Source: Kappaphycus alvarezii
Taxonomy: Eukaryota > Rhodophyta > Florideophyceae > Gigartinales > Solieriaceae
DNA: 64,000 nucleotides
Direction of reading: 5' to 3'
Assembly: GCA_002205965.3 (NCBI GenBank)
Contig: NADL03000671.1
Coordinates: 372,001 to 436,000 of the forward strand
In this document: positions 21,471-33,488 of the stretch, piece by piece
How the letters are laid out: every line of letters begins with the position of its first letter
Numbering within the stretch: the first letter of the stretch is position 1
Notes under the pieces: generated by a model
Told to the model about the DNA's origin: nothing
The model's database searches: none
Seen by the model: only the letters and a program-made list of their open reading frames with translations
Translations under genes and position numbers: made by a program

Positions 21471-21925
21471 AGGGGAAAAAGGTTTGGGTGTTTTACTCTT
21501 GGAAGATATATCCGATCTATCCCATGGTTTTCCAGGCAACCACAATCGACTCAAAAAGGGTATACCGACACAGTAATGGGGAAGGAACTGCGCTCCTTAA
21601 AATGCTACCTTCAGGCCAGCCATCAAGCAGGCCGCATTGGACATGACGGCTGCTGCGGCGTGCCTTTGCATCAAACCCCCCCCCGAACCTTTCCGTACGT
21701 CTCCAGCTCCCTCACGGCCACGTTCCTTTTCACGTCATTTAGCACTGCACATGCATCCGGGTGCCACCCTCAAAGAGTAGAGATTGGCACAGGCACGAGC
21801 CTAACTCTGGTGGAGGTCGCGATAAAGGATTGATATCTTCTCTGCTTTGCATTTCGCGCCGCATTCAGAAAGGACATCGGGTTGAAGGCCCTTACTCTCC
21901 TGTTGGAGGGAGCAAGGGTATACAC
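21471..21925 (+). repeat. copy of a dispersed repeat with TTGGAAGATATATCC end
   Basis: Begins AAGGGGAAAAAGGTTTGGGT and runs through GATCTATCCCATGGTTTTCC. It shares its whole length with 32687-33110. A plus-strand reading conserved in both contains AALDMTAA (or ATLDITTG), TFPYVS and FSTAHASGC. It is inserted within the non-LTR element. Confidence 0.6.
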
Positions 21926-21999
21926 AAAGGTAACATCAAAAAAGTCGGTCCCTCAGCTGCTTCCCGTTGCCTGGATGTCTGGTCTCGTGCGCTGGAGAC

Positions 22000-22949
22000 C
22001 ATGGCGTGGCTCTACAACAGGATGACGAACAATAATGAGTTGAAGACACAAGTGGAACTCGAGGAGGTTGCCCAGTTCACAGCTATTGACTCAAGGCAAC
22101 GGTTTGGGCAAGGGCATCTCGTTCGTCCAGTTGAGGAAAAGGCCTTTGACACCATGCCAGAAGGGGATGAGAGAACCGTCGCATTCCGAGTCTGGTTATC
22201 AGTAGATTGTTGCAAGGACTGGCTTTCTTGCCAACCGGCTCCAGGCCTGGGCACCTACATCTCGGACCGTAAATACAAGACGTGGCTGCAATTCTATTGC
22301 CGGGTACCACTGTTTCCTATCGCTTCAAAATGCCACAAGGGGGATGCACAGAACTCAGTGATCAGTACGGTGACCACGCGCTGTGCTGTGGCCATAGGTC
22401 CACCCGCGGGTGGCGGCACGACGCTCAAACACGGTTGTTTGTCGCAGACCTCTCCAAAGTTGCATCCTGTCCTCGAGCCCCCCACAACCCGGCCATGCAG
22501 TTCGCCCGGACATCAAGGCGCGTTGAGAGAATGGGGGCACGGAATATTATGACGTAACCGTCATCCATCCGTTGACCCCCGCCCGCCTCCGCTCCCTGGC
22601 GCGATGCCCACTCAAGCCACTTAACCATGCTCGCCTTGACAAGGACACTCGCGTTGCCGAGTTAATACGTTCCAAGGGTCCTGGGCATCACTTCATTGCT
22701 CTTCCACTCTCCACGTTGGCGGCCTCGCATCCGACCGCTCGGGACTTCGCCAATCGGGTTGCGACTGGCATTGCCGCACATGCAGCCGTTCCGATTGCTG
22801 ATGTGCAGCAAACATTGTTCGCTCGCCACAGGGCGAGACTCGTCCAGAATAACGTTAGAGTTTTTCTTGGAAGCGGTTTTGAGCGACACTTAAGGCCACA
22901 ACTTGAAATCGCGTATATTCAAAAGAACCTCCGTTCTCAGGGTATGTAA
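22000..22949 (+). pseudogene. C-terminal domain of the non-LTR polyprotein
   Basis: Reads WLQFYCRVPLFP, then a GDHALCC knuckle-like motif, then YDVTVIHPLTPARL (22545-22580) and 22572-22949 ending in a helical tail. Cys/His knuckle, then an Asp in DVTV followed by an alpha-helical end is the order in elements with a restriction-enzyme-like endonuclease after RT. The assignment to that class is inference. Confidence 0.55.
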
Positions 22950-23860
22950 GTGGCTACCCTACTTAGACCTCGTCTGCGATTGCTGTTTTCGGGAAAATTA
23001 AGTAAATGACCCCATTTAACCCCACCGTTTTCCCCGATACCCTCCGATATAGGGGAACAGGGCGAGCGGTTGCTGTAGAAACTCGGAAGGTTGAGTGGCT
23101 GAGGGGTTTGTGTAGAAAAAATCCGAAATAGAGTACTGTATTTATTATATCCTTCTCACTGAACCCTAACGTATGATTATTTAACTCCAGAATTCTCCAA
23201 CTTCACATACTGAATCAACCCTAAAGGTTGCCACCCCTACCGCTACTGTCTGCGCACCAAATTCAAACACCTATTTAACGAAGTGTGGGAGTTGTACCCT
23301 TTACGTATAGAGTTTTCTTCCCTGGCAATCATCAGTTGGTTGTTGGCCTCCCCTCTAGCCGATGGTTGAGTGCCATCTGTGCCTGCCGCAACATTTCACG
23401 TACATACACATAACAGTACTATACAAGTTGACTGGCTTTCGGCCAGCATATCCGTTACAGTGAATAAACCTCCCGTGTTTCCCACCACCAATTGGCAATT
23501 TTCTCACAGTACTGTATATCCCCATTCTAGCAACACCAGTATTCTTAACATACGAAACATACCAAATTTAGAATTGAACAGTTTCCCTTGAGCTCCTCTA
23601 ATATCCATGGGGTTATGGAGCAATGCTCCGTGACCAAAATTATGCGCGAAAACTACTGTTACACTCCTTAGTTTCTATTGGTAGTCTTGCTTGATCCTCT
23701 TGCACCTATTGCGTGCGCTTGGCCTATTACCTGCCTGTTGTTTTGCACTTACATTTACCCTCACAAACTCTACATATATTCGGCTCGGCTTCAAACTTGA
23801 CGCTCCTTCCGCAACAAAAGTATCTCTGCAAACCAGTCGTAACTCAGCAGACATTTCAAA

Positions 23861-24701
23861 ATGAAACTTGCGTTTCCTATCGTTGCTACCCTACTTTTCG
23901 CTATTACCTCCGCTCAAATCACCTGCCCGGAGATATGCTTCCGTGGAATCAACAGGGCCTTGAATAGCTGTGATTCCGCCCGAACTTCTGCAGAATACGA
24001 CCATGCACCGACGTCTTTCGCGGAGTTCTCGACGAAGGGTTCATTTGCACTGACCCGAGGCGTCCTTCGGATCCGACACCGTCTTCCACTCCATCCTCGT
24101 CACCATCTCTGTCTCCGACCCCGAGCCCCACACCAAGCCCCTCGGTGTCCCCTCTCCATCTCTACCGCCCATCTTCCCTCTACTACCGTGCCCTGACAGG
24201 TGTCGCCGACGCCTCCGACGTGCCCTGGAGGACTGCGATAATGCGCCAGATTTCTGCAGGGTTCGACCTTGTGTAAGGCCCCCCCGTCGTGAAGATAATG
24301 AACCGGTTGAGGGATTCGCTTGCACAGACCCTGAGAACCCCATTCCGGGCCCCCAAGAGGATCTTTCTGTGACACCAGCGGTGACGCCCACCCCATCCGT
24401 GTCAGCCTCGCCATCATTCTCTACAGCTCCGTCGATGTCTGCGGCTCCGTCCCAGTCACCTTCTCCATCTGTCACCCCATCAACAACGCCGAGTTTATCT
24501 GCTTCACCGTCAGCGACTGCATCTCCCACTCCAACCGTCCCGCTTCTCGGTTGTCCAGAAATATGCTCTCGTAATGTTCGGCAGACATTCTTGGATTGCC
24601 AAGCTGCGCCTTCATTCTGCGTACTGCGCTCATGTATCGTGAGCTCCTCTGGATCCCTAGCATCCGGTCCGGGTATCATTTGCACGGATAGGAGAATTTA
24701 G
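23861..24701 (+). pseudogene. second copy of the cysteine-rich secreted protein, frameshifted
   Basis: The nucleotide sequence is almost identical to 11609-12451: I see two substitutions in the signal-peptide region and none in the rest. Two single-base losses occur in C runs: CCCC to CCC at about 23978-23981 (codon 40) and CCCCC to CCCC at about 24149-24152. The first truncates the reading after module 1 begins. The third module remains open at 24369-24701. It is either a very young pseudogene or a functional gene miscalled at homopolymers. Confidence 0.8.
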
Positions 24702-24860
24702 AATGGCGTAACGCTGCAACTTGCGTTACTGCCCTTTATGAGAAGATCTTTTCATGAAAAGAGAGACAGTAATTGAAGATTTCATTCAAGCGCTAGCTGA
24801 GGTGGAACTATGGCGCTCGAATACTTCTGCCAACTCGTAACAAAAACTCGTAACAGGTAT

Positions 24861-24901
24861 CTATCTTTCATCTTGTTCGGACTAAACAAGATGAAAGATA
24901 G
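24861..24901 (+). other. 17 bp hairpin, second copy
   Basis: Same perfect stem and 7-base loop as at 12611-12651, at the same distance after the gene copy. Confidence 0.55.
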
Positions 24902-25039
24902 TCGAAAATTGTCAAAGTTCGTGAGTGGGTCAGGTGAGGCTTTATAAATGTGATCAGCACGCACAGGGATAGCAACTAAATCGAATAAAATATCAGATTT
25001 CTTCACCACCTTTCTTTGAAGATGAAGGCACGTCTTCAA

Positions 25040-25340
25040 GTACTGAAATATCCATTAGGGTATCCACTGCTCGGTAAATCATCATCTCACTGACGAACTC
25101 CATGTGGATGTCCCAGCTATGGATTTCGATATCTACAGCGCAGTTGGCCCAGGGGCGGAGACCGGGCTGACTCAAATTTCTGAATAAATTGCCTCGCAGA
25201 AGGTACTACTCCGGCTTCCGACCGTCATCGACTCCTCCTCGTTCTCAGCTCGCTGGTGCAACAGCGGACTGCGATTGCTATCAATCGCCGGAGGTTGCAT
25301 CGCGATGTCTCTTAAAACTGTACTCCCCGCATGCTTTCAA
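25040..25340 (+). pseudogene. non-LTR C-terminal fragment (type 2), duplicate copy
   Basis: Duplicate of 12790-13090, carrying the FDIY(S/G)AVGP and ISE.IASQK traces. Confidence 0.5.
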
Positions 25341-25344
25341 ATAG

Positions 25345-25585
25345 TCCAATACAGTTTCTCTCCTCTCTCGCTATGTACCTATTGAGGTCCATTTCCTGTT
25401 GATTCCTTCGGTGCTTCCCGTCGCAGTACCTCTCCTCAGCAAGAACTTCGCGACTTCGCTACTCGTTTTGCGTTTAGCCTCCAAGTGGTGCTGGCGCGAA
25501 TGGTTGCCACCCCACGCCTGTCTGCGTAGTTGATCTCTGAATACTCTCGGCAAAATTTCATGCCTTAGAACTTGCAAAGATTTTC
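25345..25585 (+). pseudogene. non-LTR 3' end (type 1)
   Basis: Reads LRDFATRFAFSLQVVLARMVATPRLSA, then a TAG and a short 3' UTR ending GCAAAGATTTTCCG. It corresponds to the C terminus and 3' UTR of the element ending at 42874. 5'-truncated. Confidence 0.6.
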
Positions 25586-25620
25586 CGTCCCTCATTTCCT
25601 TCCCCCACAACCAGCCATAT

Positions 25621-26035
25621 TGATAGGGGCAAATCGTCGGGAGAAGAGATACTCAGAACCAATTACCCCAAGAAAGAGGTGTTGCAAGCGACAGAAATGC
25701 TACGGTGGTATAGCTGAGCGATCAAAAAGGAGTGAATAAAGAGGACAGTTGAGAGGGCTACAAGAATATATAGAAGGGTTAGGGTCTACTATTGATGGTC
25801 AGTGACCAGCGAAAGAAGAATGGTTCTTGGGTCTGAATTTGACTCTCCACTTACTACTACTCGAGACTTGACTTGTTTTTGTCTGCTAACTTGATTGATC
25901 TCCTCAAGAGGAAGCAGTTTGCTCAACTTATGCAGCCTTCTTGCTAACCGTAAAGTCTAAAAAACATACCCAGTACCACAAAATGCATCAAATGGAATCT
26001 TATTAACGAGAAAAACTAACAGCAGATACTATCAG
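25621..26035 (-). repeat. truncated LTR, element A family
   Basis: Starts TGATAGGGGCAAATCGTCGGG and parallels 338-720 before decaying at about 26035. No internal region or partner LTR. Confidence 0.75.
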
Positions 26036-26169
26036 GATACCTATCTAGATTTTTTAATATGTTAGTCCTAGAGATCAGAGCCAGTCAATTTCCCCAATAT
26101 ATCCATTCTACCCAAGCAGTTCGCACAATATCTGCGAACGGCTCAAAATTCTCCATTTTATTTCCTTCC

Positions 26170-26745
26170 GGGAGAAATCTGAACCACTAGGGATGCCCGT
26201 ATCCGGTTCCAGTGTCGGATCCACCTATTCCATTTTTTTCATCCCTCGCCCCACCATTCCAACAGATTCCATGTCTTCCTCTCCCTCATCATTCTCGTCC
26301 TCCTCTTCATACTTCTCTTTACTCTTGTCAGAAGAGTCAGAAACCCGATTAATCATTAAATCTACCCTTTGTTCTACAGAGCAACTCACCCACAGTTGTA
26401 CAACAGTGGCTTCCACGGGTCCACTCAGTCCTCCTCTTTATTCGTTTCTGCATATTCCTATGCCTCCTCTTCCTCTACCTCATCGTCTACCTCTTTTCCC
26501 TCTTCGGAGCAGTGCCAGAGGACCCACCCCGAACGCGTTCCCGGTCCGTAGTTCTACAATAATCATTGTGATCTGTTGGTCCATTGGCCATCAAAGCTAG
26601 AGTATTGAGGGGCGGTGGCCTCGGAATGACATAGAAATGGTGAGGGACGAGCGGAGGTTGGTCATTTTGAGGGCAAAAAGGGTGGGCCCATTCGGTAGTT
26701 GATGGTGAGGGTTTTCCTCAAGGAACTCGATTTCGAACTTTAAAT
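26170..26745 (-). repeat. dispersed repeat R1 (inverted copy)
   Basis: The reverse complement matches 39437-39960 from GTTCGAAATCGA through TTTGATGGC(C/A)AATGG to an acidic tract. Both strands keep long open readings: one Ser/Pro-rich (26193-26600), the other acidic with ESVGMVGRG (26225-26416) versus ESAGILGKG in the partner. The coding strand is unresolved. Retroelement origin is likely but unproven. Confidence 0.55.
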
Positions 26746-29700
26746 AGGGAGACGCATTCGAAAATGCTCACGCCTTGAACGAAAAAAATATGAGTTAATG
26801 CAACAGCTTTGAATTTCTATGAAATGAGAGCAACAACTAAAAGTCTGCTTGACAAAATATTAGAACTGAATTTGCAGGACGAAGCGTATCACGAGTCGAA
26901 AGATTTCTTTTTTTGGGAAAGGACCAAAATCCTCAGAGATAAAATGGAAATAAAAATTTACATTGAATTTGGATCCTTAGGGCATTTTTGTTTCATGATT
27001 ATGCACTATCTTTCGCAATCGCTCTACGAGGAGCCGAGAGCGAAACTCTGGTCAAACTGTCCCTGGTTCCAAGGTTTCCTGGACTTTACACGTTCCCACT
27101 CCTTGCTTTTTTGTAGAGTAGCTTCCGGCCATTGGACCCCCCAGAGCCGTTTCGCATTCACCACTTTCCAAAGCCTACGGCTGTGTCCAGGTAGTCCATT
27201 TTGACGATGAGACTGCCTCCCTTCTGCCGAGAAGAAATACTTTCAACCATCGTCTACTAAAATGTGCGAGGCGCTTGAACACATTCGCGATCTTAATTCT
27301 GACCTTTCAAAAGAATGATGAGTTTGCCTACCAACTTCTGCCATCGGGCGGCCATCTTGCCGCAGCTCCCGATACCGTTGCTGACTAGCGACTGAAGTCC
27401 TGCTTTGAACAACAGTATCCCGTTCCTGGGTTGTCGGTTGAAGAATATCTCAGGTCTCCCCTGCTGCAGCAATGGGGGAAAGAACGCCCTCCGAGGGTGT
27501 ATGTTTCGTTTGTATAAATTTCTCATCTCCCAAGACGTTTTTCCCCGAAATTATTTGTGAGAAGACTGCTTCTAGGGAGAGATCCCTAAAAGGCCAAATT
27601 CGCTGGTTTTGCGATATCAAGAAAGTAGGAAGCCATCAAAGCTCTGATTCTCGTATTCAGGGGTATATAGTTTCTGAATTAGCTTCAAATATTTCTTTAA
27701 CGAATAAGATCTTATTCAAATACTTGAAAATCAAAAAAAAACTTTGTTTTTAGTCCGTTTTAGAGATTGCAAGAATAAAATCTACCTCCGTCCTCGCCAT
27801 GGGATCGTGATGGAAGCTTTTACAAGTTTACACTTGTCAAAAAGTAAGCACCTCGTCCTATGGCCCTGCACATCCACTTAGCACACGTAATACATATTTC
27901 CCTTTCTTCTCCGCGTTTTTTCAGTGTTTGGTTGCTGTGGTGATTTTTGTGGATATGTGCCTCGCAAAACAACATCAAATGTTCTTCCTCACGATTAATT
28001 TCTTCTTTTTGTGCTTATAAGCATAACGAATGTGAAAGGTTTTGATGGTGATGTCTTAAAAGCAGGCGAATATAGATTCTTCTACTATTTCCACGGAGTC
28101 AGGTCAGTATGAAATGATGCCTTGTATAGATCCGAAAGGCTTCTCGTATACGAAGGTTGCAGGCCTCCATATCCTTGACGCTGTTAAAATCATTGTGTAA
28201 GAGGCTGGGTTTATTGCAACATACGGCGGAAAATGGATCCAAATGTCAGGCAACCGAGTCATAGATGACTCCAAGCAGTCCAATCCCCTCTTTAACAGAT
28301 TTTTCTGATAATAAATGAAAACAATTTTGACTGCCATTCAGATGGTAGTACTTTGATCAGCCCAGATATTTGCAGAAGAGCATGGATTGCAGAAGAAAAA
28401 TTTACCAATTCAATTGCATTTTCTCTGCACTCGTCGGAGAATAATTGTAATGCAGAGCTAAGGAGCATAATGATGAAAGCTTTGATACATCCAAAACCGA
28501 AGATATAAGTGTCATCACTCCACTTTTTGATGATGACGCGTTTCTAGCCCAACTTATCTGCAGTAGAGCCAGAGAAATGGGAAAATTGCTATGATAGGAC
28601 TTGGACAGATTATTTACGTGTAATCCTCCATTAATGGTATCAGTGTAACTTGTATTTATTTACCTACCTATGGGTGCAGCAATATTCTTTAAAAACAACA
28701 ATGCTGTCCTTCAGCACTTTGACCGTTGCTAATTTTCCCGGCTGTAACCGTTTAAGGTAGCCTTTGGACACCAGCTGGACGACCATGGTCATTGGGAGGC
28801 CAACCAAGGTCTTATGTAAATAATTAGTACATAATGGCAGCAATAGAAAATTATATCCCCATTTTAACATTCACTCCATACTTGCGAAGGTTATGGCGAA
28901 AACTGCAGCAATTCGCCACGTCCAAAGTAACGAAGTCGGCGATTTGGAAGTCATTGAAGTCCTAAGCGAAGCATTGTGGCAAGTTTTCATTTTTTCTTTC
29001 TTTCTCATGTTAGAATTTCACTGTAAAATCTTTTAAGTTGGTTTCGGTGATTTCTGAAGCCTCTAAAGCACTAAAGTGAACGAGTTGGTGAAGTCTCTAA
29101 ACTAGTCTAATTACCGAGTTAATCTCGTTCCTTTATTGATCAAGTGCATCATGTTCTGATGTGAAACCTTGATCGATAAAACCTACATAAAGCGACCCAT
29201 CTTAGCAACTAAAGAGAACCACGAAAGGATAGGAGATTATCGTTAGCCACGAGCCGTCACCAAGTATTTCGTAGCTTTGGTACCACTTGACAGTTGCAAA
29301 AACCTACGCCACAATCGCAAGGGTCAAAGTCAGTACACTCTCAAAGTGATACACGCAATATCATAACGTATGCGAAAAATGATACTACTTCGCTTATTTA
29401 GCAACATTCAGTGTTGAAGTAAATTCATTCACCCCATACACATCTGATGTAGTCTCTTGCAGAAATCTCTTTCAAGTTGGTTCCGAATAAAGTGAAAAGA
29501 TATCAGCTAGAAATAAACGTGAAAATAAACTTGACAGAAACGGATGGACACGTCCTTCGGAAAATATTTGGGACATCGGGACATTTTTATTACTGATCTC
29601 CAATCTTAAGACATATCAGTGTCTAAGCATGCAGTTCAAAGCGGATCCTCACTGCGGAGTTGTGTTCAGAGTTGGATTCCGCTAGAGATATTTGCTGCAG

Positions 29701-29989
29701 CTTTATTTTTTGTCTTCAAACTTTTGTGATTTCAACTCCACCCATTCCGCTTATTGTGCAGAAATAAACCGTTTATAATCAATGTAGTTGCTATTTCAAG
29801 TTGGCTGTGGACCCTGTGCTGTCACTGAAAACCAAAAGTGCAGGGGAGAGTAGGCTGTTTTGGAGGGTGCCGTTTGGAACGCGCATATGCGCCTCATCTC
29901 AAACTCAACGTGAAACGGGCTTATGATTGGCTACTGCAAATGCTAATATGCAACGTGTTGTGGCTCTAGTGGGTTGTTCTGGCGTACAA
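26746..29989. other. about 3.2 kb without a recognised gene
   Basis: Several short open readings (plus 26809-27204; minus 28104-28337 and 28664-28870) have no recognisable motif or coding support beyond length. The base composition is ordinary for the window and no LTR or non-LTR motif is seen. Confidence 0.4.
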
Positions 29990-30360
29990 GTGTGTAGCTA
30001 GTACATATGGCTATGCTGTACAGGACGGCTGTGCAGTACAGAGTGGACAGGTATGTGCGAGGACATACAGTACAGGTTGATGGGTGTTGGTGCACTATGG
30101 TGATGAGTCAAGTACAGTGGTGGCGGTTGCAGTAGTTGCGTGTATATATGTCGTTGCATGTGTAAGAGTTGTGTTGTGAATTTGGGGACGTGTAGTGATA
30201 GTGTGGTTACGTGCAGTTGGTGAGTTAGTGCATACACATGATGACGTGATGTAGTGTTGTGCACTGTTTTGCACTGTTAGTTGTAAGCTGGCATGAATTT
30301 GTGTTACTATGTCATGTCTTGTGATGATTGGTAGCATTGAGTGTCCCGCTCAAATGGATA
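29990..30360 (+). other. G/T-rich, C-poor strand-asymmetric tract
   Basis: The plus strand is dominated by G and T (GTGTAGTGATAGTGTGG and similar) with few C, over about 370 bases, and contains several GTACAG units. No gene. Confidence 0.5.
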
Positions 30361-32686
30361 GGGTTTAGTTAGAGTAAGAATTGAGTGCGAGTGTGGCGAA
30401 ATAGTTCTATATAAGTTGCGACTTGAGCACCTCCAAGTAAAATCTGGCCAGAGCTGGCGAACTTCCTTTCATTCCCCCAACTTCCTTATCCGAACTTCCC
30501 TTTCAGCTTCAACCTCTATCATGTCATGGGTAGAACGTTTACTGTCTGCACACTTATTTCAGACAATAATGGCTGGTATCTATTACACAAGGTTCATGTC
30601 ATCAATGCATTACAATTTTGTAATCGATTGATGAAATCAGGAAAAATCGGTGCATATTGAGAAATATGGATTGGCTCTAACCCATTTAGAATTATAAATC
30701 TGCATGAAATGATTATTTAAATATTTTTTAAATAATTCTTTAGAACGCAACAGGGTAATCCCCCTAGTCACTACTCGAACTTGGGACCAAACATCCCTTC
30801 CAATCTGGGAAAGGTTCCGCGGCTCCCAACGCACTAACGATGTTACCGAAGCCACCTATGCGGCCTCTTTCACAGCATCCTTTGGCACATGTCCCAACAT
30901 CTTCCGCTTTTCGCATGATCACCATCTGGAGAAACTGCCCATATCGGCCATCTCGTTTTATACATCATGATACTCAACCACTTCATCTAAACTAACTGCA
31001 AATTACCTTATTCAGCACTAATAATACCCAACTCCCGGCAAATACCTCCAGTGTGTGATATCTAGTGAATTCCTGACCTCAAAATTTGACCTTTTCTTCC
31101 AGACTTCCTCCGCTGCCGACCAGTCTCGATTTTCTCCGTCGCTGAATTCCCTTCCATTCTTTTTGTATGCCCCACCTCCACCGCGGAATTTACCATTTAA
31201 CGACTCTTAGATCTTCTACATGTCCATTTTGTTTCGGTATTGTGCTAGTTTCTAGGACTGCACGCTTTTCTGAGTACAAAAAATGGCCCAACGTATTCAC
31301 TCGGCATCTCCATTTTCATCCGCGGACTTCCCATTTTCATCATCTTCTTTTCATCACTCTCCTTTGCACTCTTCTTCTTCCGATCCGTGGACCAGCTCTG
31401 GAGTCACCAATTCTTCGACGTACTGTCCTGCGTTACCATGCCCCTCTTCGGAGTCTACCGCAATCTCGTCCTTCGCTTCGATCTGAATCATTTGGCGAGC
31501 AACGAGATACATCAGACCTTGCATTACGGCGGGGGTAGCCCTTTACGTCGTTTGGGCTCGAAGATAGTAAATTGAGTGCGTTGATGGGAACAGGAAGACG
31601 AAATTTAAAATTGGGGACTAAAATAGCGGACTAAAAGAAGATAGTCCGTTCATGACGACTAACAAGGAGGGTATGTCAGTTGTCAAGAATTTGTCATTGT
31701 GGGCACGTGGATGTATTTTAGTCAACGCCCGACTTGTTTAAATAACCCCAAAATGCTTGGATTGGCAGGCCAGCTGATTAACAAGTTAGGCGAAAAATTT
31801 CTTGTGGTGAGAATTAGTGAAACTCGTCCTTTAAAAGGATGATCCATGGCGAAAATCAAGTGTAGAAACATTGATTATGGAAAAATATATTTGAGGTCGA
31901 AGAAGATTAACTAAAAGAAGACCAAAAAAATAATGTTAAAGTAGAAGGAAATCGCACACAATTAGGTAAACTACAGAAACAAAGAGTGTGAACAAATGTA
32001 TATGTTGTCGCATAGAAGGAAAAGAAGTGAAGAGAGAAACGTTACTGGAAGTATTTTCTGCGCCTGGAGATAATACCTTCAGTTTCTCGCTTAACACCAG
32101 ACTTCCAAATTGTCAAACTACTTTCTGTCCTATCAATTGGCTGTCGGCGTTCCGCTTCGCATGGATCCCACTGTTTATACTACTCGCTTCCTGTCCTACA
32201 CTGAAAAAGACTTCGCGCCGATTCAAGTCGATGCTATCAACGCTTTCAACGGGTTGAACGTGAACTAATCTCGGAATACACGACAACCCATGTCTTGGAG
32301 ATTGATCGCCCATCAATTTGAAGTAATGCATGTCTTGTGACAAACACATGTGCAGGGCTGCCAAACGTGGGACCTCAACCCCAATCTCCTAGTCTGTAAT
32401 TTTTTATCTATAAAACAGATACCGCTTTTACTCCTATGGGAAATCTACAAGTTCTTTTCTTATAAAGCTTGGAAAAGGGTTGGTGTTTTAATTCTTCGAA
32501 AGAAAGGTGGTCTTGGTCTTTCGCCAAAAGCCGAGGGATTTATGCTGACAGTTACTCAGGCGCCAGCACATGGCCATAGTTTACCAACCCAATGATCGAT
32601 TACAAGTAAAATTCCGCTTATAAACCTGAACGCCCTGGGAATTTATGAAATATTTTTCAATAGATGCGCTTTGTCCTTATTGAAAA
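30361..32686. other. about 2.3 kb without a recognised gene
   Basis: A Ser-rich open reading at 31283-31486 and its overlapping frames look like low-complexity sequence. 32470-32502 weakly resembles the end of the repeat found at 32687. Nothing else identified. Confidence 0.4.
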
Positions 32687-33110
32687 AGGGGAAAGATTTG
32701 GGTTCTTTACTGTTGATAGATATATTCGATCTATTCCATAGTTTTACAGACAATCACAATCGACTCAAAAGGTAAGCCGACACAGTAATGGGAAGGTACT
32801 GCGCTTCCCAAAAGGCCATCTCCAAACCAGACATCAAGCAGGCCACATTGGACATTACGACTGGTGCAGCGTGCTTTTGCATCAAAACCTCCCGAACCTT
32901 TCCGTACATCTCCATTGCCCTCACGGCTACGGGCCTTTCCGAGCCATTCAGCACAGCGCATGCATCCGGGTGTCAATCTCCAAGAGTAGGACAGCCACGA
33001 GCCTGCGTCTGGTGGAGGCCGCGGTAAAACATTGATATCTTCTCTGCTTTAGATTTCGTGCCACATTGACATATCGGGTTGAAAATCTGACTCTCCTGTT
33101 GCAGGGAACG
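32687..33110 (+). repeat. second copy of the dispersed repeat seen at 21471
   Basis: Begins AAAAAGGGGAAAGATTTGGG, continues with GATCTATTCCATAGTTTTAC, then a region reading ATLDITTGAACFCIKTS, TFPYIS and FSTAHASGC. It matches 21471-21925 over its whole length, with substitutions and small indels. Confidence 0.6.
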
Positions 33111-33192
33111 AGGGCTAACTAGCGACGTCCGATACGTCTCTTCTGTTCTTTCAAGCCTTCCTCTGACTCAAGATCTCCTCCCTTCTATGTCC

Positions 33193-33438
33193 TTATCTAT
33201 CAAGAACCTCATCCATAACCCTTTGTAGCCCGATTAAGACTCCTACAGCCTCCCGCCTCGCCTCCAGTTTCGTGGCCCACATGGTCTCCGGACTTCCTAC
33301 AGCCACCCGGTCCACCGCCGCTATCAACAACTGGCCTCGGATGCATTGCTGGGCATAATCCAAGCACCGATGTGTCTCTCGCCATTCTTTCTCTTCCCCA
33401 CCATCAATTACTGAAATGTCTCCCATCCAATTCATCAC
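33193..33438 (-). pseudogene. short Gag/ORF1-like open reading
   Basis: 81 codons, with an alpha-helical, charged composition (LDYAQQCIRGQLLIAAVDRV; MWATKLEARREAVGVL). It lies next to the LTR at 33489. No family recognised; possibly part of a retroelement disrupted here. Confidence 0.25.
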
Positions 33439-33488
33439 TCAATGCCAGTCGCCCAATTTCTGCCCTCACTCATAGTTACACTGGATCC

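Larger units (their letters stand above)
17457..23015 (+). mobile_element. decayed non-LTR retrotransposon inserted in duplication copy 2
   Basis: Absent from copy 1 at the equivalent position (about 10780). Plus-strand coding traces in order: ORF1-like piece (17458-17651), a second related piece (18660-18860), pre-RT region (19079-19390), RT (20500-21470), and a C-terminal domain (22000-22949). The imperfect repeat GTAAATGA(A)CCCC at 17443-17455 and 23002-23013 may be its target duplication. It has itself been hit by a Ty3-family LTR (17652-18301) and by DNA-transposon-like repeats (about 19388-20490 and 21471-21925). Confidence 0.7.
23020..25455 (+). repeat. segmental duplication, copy 2, right part
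   Basis: Matches 10787-13205 in order: the leader region, the cysteine-rich gene copy, the hairpin (24861-24901), then the non-LTR 3' fragments. Differences are frequent before about 23700, rare from there to about 25200, then frequent again. Confidence 0.9.

Noticed and set aside
26809..27204. 131-codon plus ORF
   Set aside because: No recognisable motif and no second copy or homologous relic to support it. Kept only as an unproven reading.
28664..28870. 68-codon minus ORF (LVGLPMTMVVQLVSKGYLKR)
   Set aside because: Looks somewhat protein-like but is short, isolated and without motif.
30750..30860. possible tRNA at a GTTCGAG motif on the minus strand
   Set aside because: No matching stems around the motif.
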